Shown: positions 6,782 through 8,041 of the stretch, one piece after another
How positions within the stretch are numbered: position 1 is the stretch's first letter
Layout of the letters: each line of letters starts with the position of its first letter
Assembly: GCA_031273285.1 (NCBI GenBank)
Contig: JAISSE010000080.1
Coordinates: 1-8,041 of the forward strand
Direction of reading: 5' to 3'
DNA length: 8,041 nucleotides
Origin: Prevotellaceae bacterium
GTDB taxonomy: Bacteria; Bacteroidota; Bacteroidia; Bacteroidales; UBA932
The notes under the pieces: model-generated
The model's database searches: none
Seen by the model: the letters and a program-made list of their open reading frames with translations, nothing else
Told to the model about the DNA's origin: nothing
Program-made: the position numbers and the translations under genes

Positions 6782-7255
6782 ATGAGTAGAAAGTCTGTTA
6801 AAAAATGCAGTGCCGTACCTGCAAATTCAATGATTACAACCGACTTCGGGAGAGTGGATTATCACGATACTTATCTGATTTATCAAACGACCGACAAGCG
6901 TGCGGAAGAAATATCGAAGGAATTAATGCAACTGCCCGACTGGGTGAATGTGTTGTTCTTCATTCGCAACCGAATTGCTGGACTGTTCGGATTAAAAACG
7001 GACAGGAACACACGGAAAGACGATACGTTTTTCTCACTGATAGAGAACCGTGAAGACGAAATCGTAATGGGTGAAGATGATAAACATTTAAACTTCAGAG
7101 CGTCTGTTTTAAAAGACAAAGCGAACGGAACGGTTTCCCTGACAACCGTGGTGCATTACAATAATTTATGGGGAAGGGTTTATTTCTTTCCCGTCAAGCC
7201 ATTCCATAAAATCATCATGAAAACGCTGCTTAAAAGATATTTGAGAAAAATATGA
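6782..7255 (+). CDS. DUF2867-family protein
   Basis: The 157 residues fit the DUF2867 family, whose biochemical role is unknown to me; in other bacteria the domain is sometimes fused to an NAD-dependent epimerase/dehydratase. Family features are an N-terminal segment with YHDTYLIYQ (27-35), a hydrophobic WVNVLFFIRNRIAGLFGLKT stretch (54-73), the polar signature GEDDKHLNFR (97-106), TTVV (121-124), GRVYFFPVKPFHKIIM (131-146) and a basic C-terminus. I chose ATG 6782 because similarity begins only after it. The open frame continues upstream without a methionine start, through the repeat-rich leader. It is transcribed away from rimP. The protein has no signal peptide and is probably cytosolic. 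It appears complete. Confidence 0.85.
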   Translation: MSRKSVKKCSAVPANSMITTDFGRVDYHDTYLIYQTTDKRAEEISKELMQLPDWVNVLFFIRNRIAGLFGLKTDRNTRKDDTFFSLIENREDEIVMGEDDKHLNFRASVLKDKANGTVSLTTVVHYNNLWGRVYFFPVKPFHKIIMKTLLKRYLRKI

Positions 7256-7335
7256 AGTCACTATTTAATACCGTGACTGGTTTGGAGAAAAGCAAGGTTG
7301 GACAAGTTACTAAAATGAGAAACAGCGCAATCTCT

Positions 7336-7375
7336 ACCGCGATGCGTTCATGGAGGAGTTGATGGGGAAAGGCAG
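7336..7375 (+). repeat. 40-nt coding direct repeat, copy A
   Basis: This segment matches 7669-7708 at 35 of 40 bases, at a distance of 333 nt (111 codons), so both copies lie in one reading frame. Copy A reads RDAFMEELMGKG and copy B RDAFLEELTGKG. Two of the five differences are silent and one is Met/Leu, which suggests the segment was under protein-level constraint. I do not recognise the family. Confidence 0.75.
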
Positions 7376-7389
7376 TATCACAAATAATG

Positions 7390-7419
7390 CTTGCGGTTTA
7401 GGGAAAAGTTGTACCTTTG
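7390..7419 (+). promoter_or_regulatory. Promoter of the small basic-protein ORF
   Basis: CTTG (7390-7393) is followed after 18 bp by TACCTTTG (7412-7419), an exact TAnnTTTG box with a nearly standard gap. The ATG at 7458 lies about 38 bp downstream and follows AAGGATAAA, a passable ribosome-binding site. The promoter begins just after repeat copy A. Confidence 0.6.
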
Positions 7420-7434
7420 CGGAAATTTTCCGCA
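7418..7434. promoter_or_regulatory. Operator-like palindrome at the transcription start
   Basis: TGCGGAAATTTTCCGCA is a perfect inverted repeat with 8-bp arms around a single base. It overlaps the end of the -7 box and the expected transcription start near 7425. That position suits a repressor site that blocks polymerase. It would also form a small hairpin at the very 5' end of the RNA. Confidence 0.5.
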
Positions 7435-7457
7435 GTGGAAAAGAAAGTAAGGATAAA

Positions 7458-7874
7458 ATGAACATGAAGAAAAAAGGAAAAGTTAGCGATTACGTAAAAG
7501 CTAACAGGAAAGGAAGCAGGGAGGCAGAGTTGGAAATCTCCGCCGGATGGACGTCGAAAACGAAAATCCACAAAAGCAGGAAACAGTACAACAGAAAAGG
7601 TCAGAATTGGAAAAACGATTCCGACCTTTTTCCTTTAAAAAATCATCCGACTCCAACCGGGCGCTCGAACCGCGATGCGTTTCTTGAGGAGTTGACGGGG
7701 AAAGGGAGAGTAAACAGTGATGGAGAAAATATTACCTCAGAGACAGAAAAAAAGTATCCCGGAAAGGAAAAAAATATCTCAAAGAAAAGTCTTTATTCGA
7801 GACTGACAAAACGTCGCAAACAGTCGGAACGTTATGTGCAATGCCCCCCCAAAAATAGGTTGATAATATTTTAA
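7458..7874 (+). CDS. Small basic protein of unknown function, open frame extended past its terminator
   Basis: ATG 7458 follows a promoter and ribosome-binding site. The first 55-60 codons are strongly basic, with KVSDYVKANRKGSREAELE and a KIHKSRKQYNRKG motif. This resembles short lysine/arginine-rich hypothetical proteins I remember from Bacteroidota, some ending in a D-L-P/F-type tail like DLFP here, but I cannot name a family or function. An intrinsic terminator falls over codons 46-58, yet the frame stays open to TAA 7872-7874 (138 residues), through a second repeat copy and another Lys-rich stretch. Losing one T from the T-run at 7627-7631 would bring TAA at 7636-7638 into frame, giving about 59 residues. 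So the gene may be short and frameshifted, or the tail may be non-coding. Confidence 0.4.
   Translation: MNMKKKGKVSDYVKANRKGSREAELEISAGWTSKTKIHKSRKQYNRKGQNWKNDSDLFPLKNHPTPTGRSNRDAFLEELTGKGRVNSDGENITSETEKKYPGKEKNISKKSLYSRLTKRRKQSERYVQCPPKNRLIIF
7595..7631 (+). terminator. Intrinsic terminator
   Basis: AAAAGGTC (7595-7602) pairs with GACCTTTT (7623-7630). After one mismatch, GAAT (7604-7607) pairs with ATTC (7618-7621). The loop is A-rich and the descending arm ends in TTTTT. The flanking A and T runs would let it act in both directions. It fits a transcript from the promoter at 7390-7419, making a unit of about 200 nt. It is odd in lying inside the open frame of the ORF it would terminate. 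Confidence 0.6.
7669..7708 (+). repeat. 40-nt coding direct repeat, copy B
   Basis: This is the partner of 7336-7375 (35 of 40 identical), read in frame as NRDAFLEELTGKGR. The two copies bracket the small gene with its promoter and terminator, so the 293-bp interior looks like a cassette lying between direct repeats. Downstream of copy B the sequence is Lys/Glu-rich in translation, with no recognisable domain. Confidence 0.75.
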
Positions 7875-7904
7875 ATATCCGCGTCATCTGCGTGTTTGTG
7901 TGTG

Positions 7905-8041
7905 TCAACTCTCCATTTTCACCTCTTCCCAAATCTGTTCCTCGTAGCCCTTGAATTTTTCGCTTTTAAATTCGGAATAATTCAACTGTTTCAGTATATT
8001 AATCAATTTCTTGTAATATGCGGCACATTCTTCGTAGTTTT
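7905..8041 (-). CDS. C-terminal end of an unidentified protein (partial)
   Basis: Entering from the right edge, the minus strand carries 44 codons ending in TGA at 7907-7905. Codon use looks normal for the window. The peptide is rich in Lys, Glu and Tyr, includes CAAYYKKLINILKQLNYSEF and ends EEQIWEEVKMES. It probably forms amphipathic helices and has no membrane segment. I do not recognise the family. It converges with the plus-strand ORF ending at 7874, with 30 bp between the stops and no clear terminator there. Confidence 0.6.
   Translation of the reverse strand, partial: NYEECAAYYKKLINILKQLNYSEFKSEKFKGYEEQIWEEVKMES

Larger units (their letters stand above)
7256..7457. other. Short non-coding or remnant stretch after the DUF2867 gene
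   Basis: No convincing gene is seen. A 36-codon frame starts with an ATGA overlap at the DUF2867 stop (7252-7362) but has no recognisable content. A second frame opens after a TAA at 7311 and reads RNLYRDAFMEELMGKG without a start codon upstream, the first copy of a repeat that recurs 333 nt downstream. This may be the tail of a lost gene. The right half holds the promoter and palindrome of the next ORF. Confidence 0.5.

Noticed and set aside
7252..7362. 36-codon ORF overlapping the DUF2867 stop by ATGA
   Set aside because: The overlap is tempting as translational coupling, but the peptide is short and featureless, and the better coding signal (RDAFMEELMGKG) is in another frame.

Overview
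The window looks like an AT-leaning chromosomal segment from a member of the Bacteroidota, most likely Bacteroidales. Three things suggest this. RimP, NusA and a 1050-residue IF-2 with a long Asn/Gln/Lys-rich linker have a Bacteroidales look. The visible promoters match the Bacteroides -33/-7 type (TTG-like, about 18-20 bp, TAnnTTTG). Start codons mostly lack a strong Shine-Dalgarno sequence. The species cannot be named from the sequence alone.

Layout, left to right. (i) 1-27, minus strand: the first nine codons of a gene whose N-terminus matches class II fructose-bisphosphate aldolase, with a candidate promoter at 71-78. (ii) 28-909: an 880-bp gene-free stretch holding a 21-bp tandem repeat, two TTGCAGG palindromes and a 249-bp nested-palindrome element (540-788) that resembles a MITE or REP cluster. 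(iii) 910-6388, minus strand: a compact block transcribed right to left, rimP-nusA-infB-rfbC, with gaps of 41, 48 and 2 bp. Its probable promoter is at 6437-6468, and a strong stem-loop lies at or next to the predicted 5' end of the mRNA. (iv) 6579-7255, plus strand: a divergent gene for a DUF2867-family protein, preceded by a leader with a 42-bp-period repeat built on GAGCGCTC. (v) 7256-7904: a degraded-looking or recently rearranged stretch. It has a small basic-protein ORF with its own promoter, an operator-like palindrome and an intrinsic terminator, and two copies of a 40-nt coding repeat lie on either side. (vi) 7905-8041, minus strand: the C-terminal 44 codons of an unidentified gene that continues past the window.

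The core genes belong to translation and transcription: RimP matures the 30S subunit, NusA controls elongation and termination, and IF-2 delivers initiator tRNA. The attached rfbC makes the dTDP-L-rhamnose precursor and is functionally foreign to that group. In the Bacteroidales layouts I remember, a cvpA-like gene and the suf genes follow infB, so the rfbC junction is a local departure. I found no complete new biological system. The parts most worth a second look are the nested-palindrome element, the repeat-flanked small gene and the leader stem-loop of the rimP operon.
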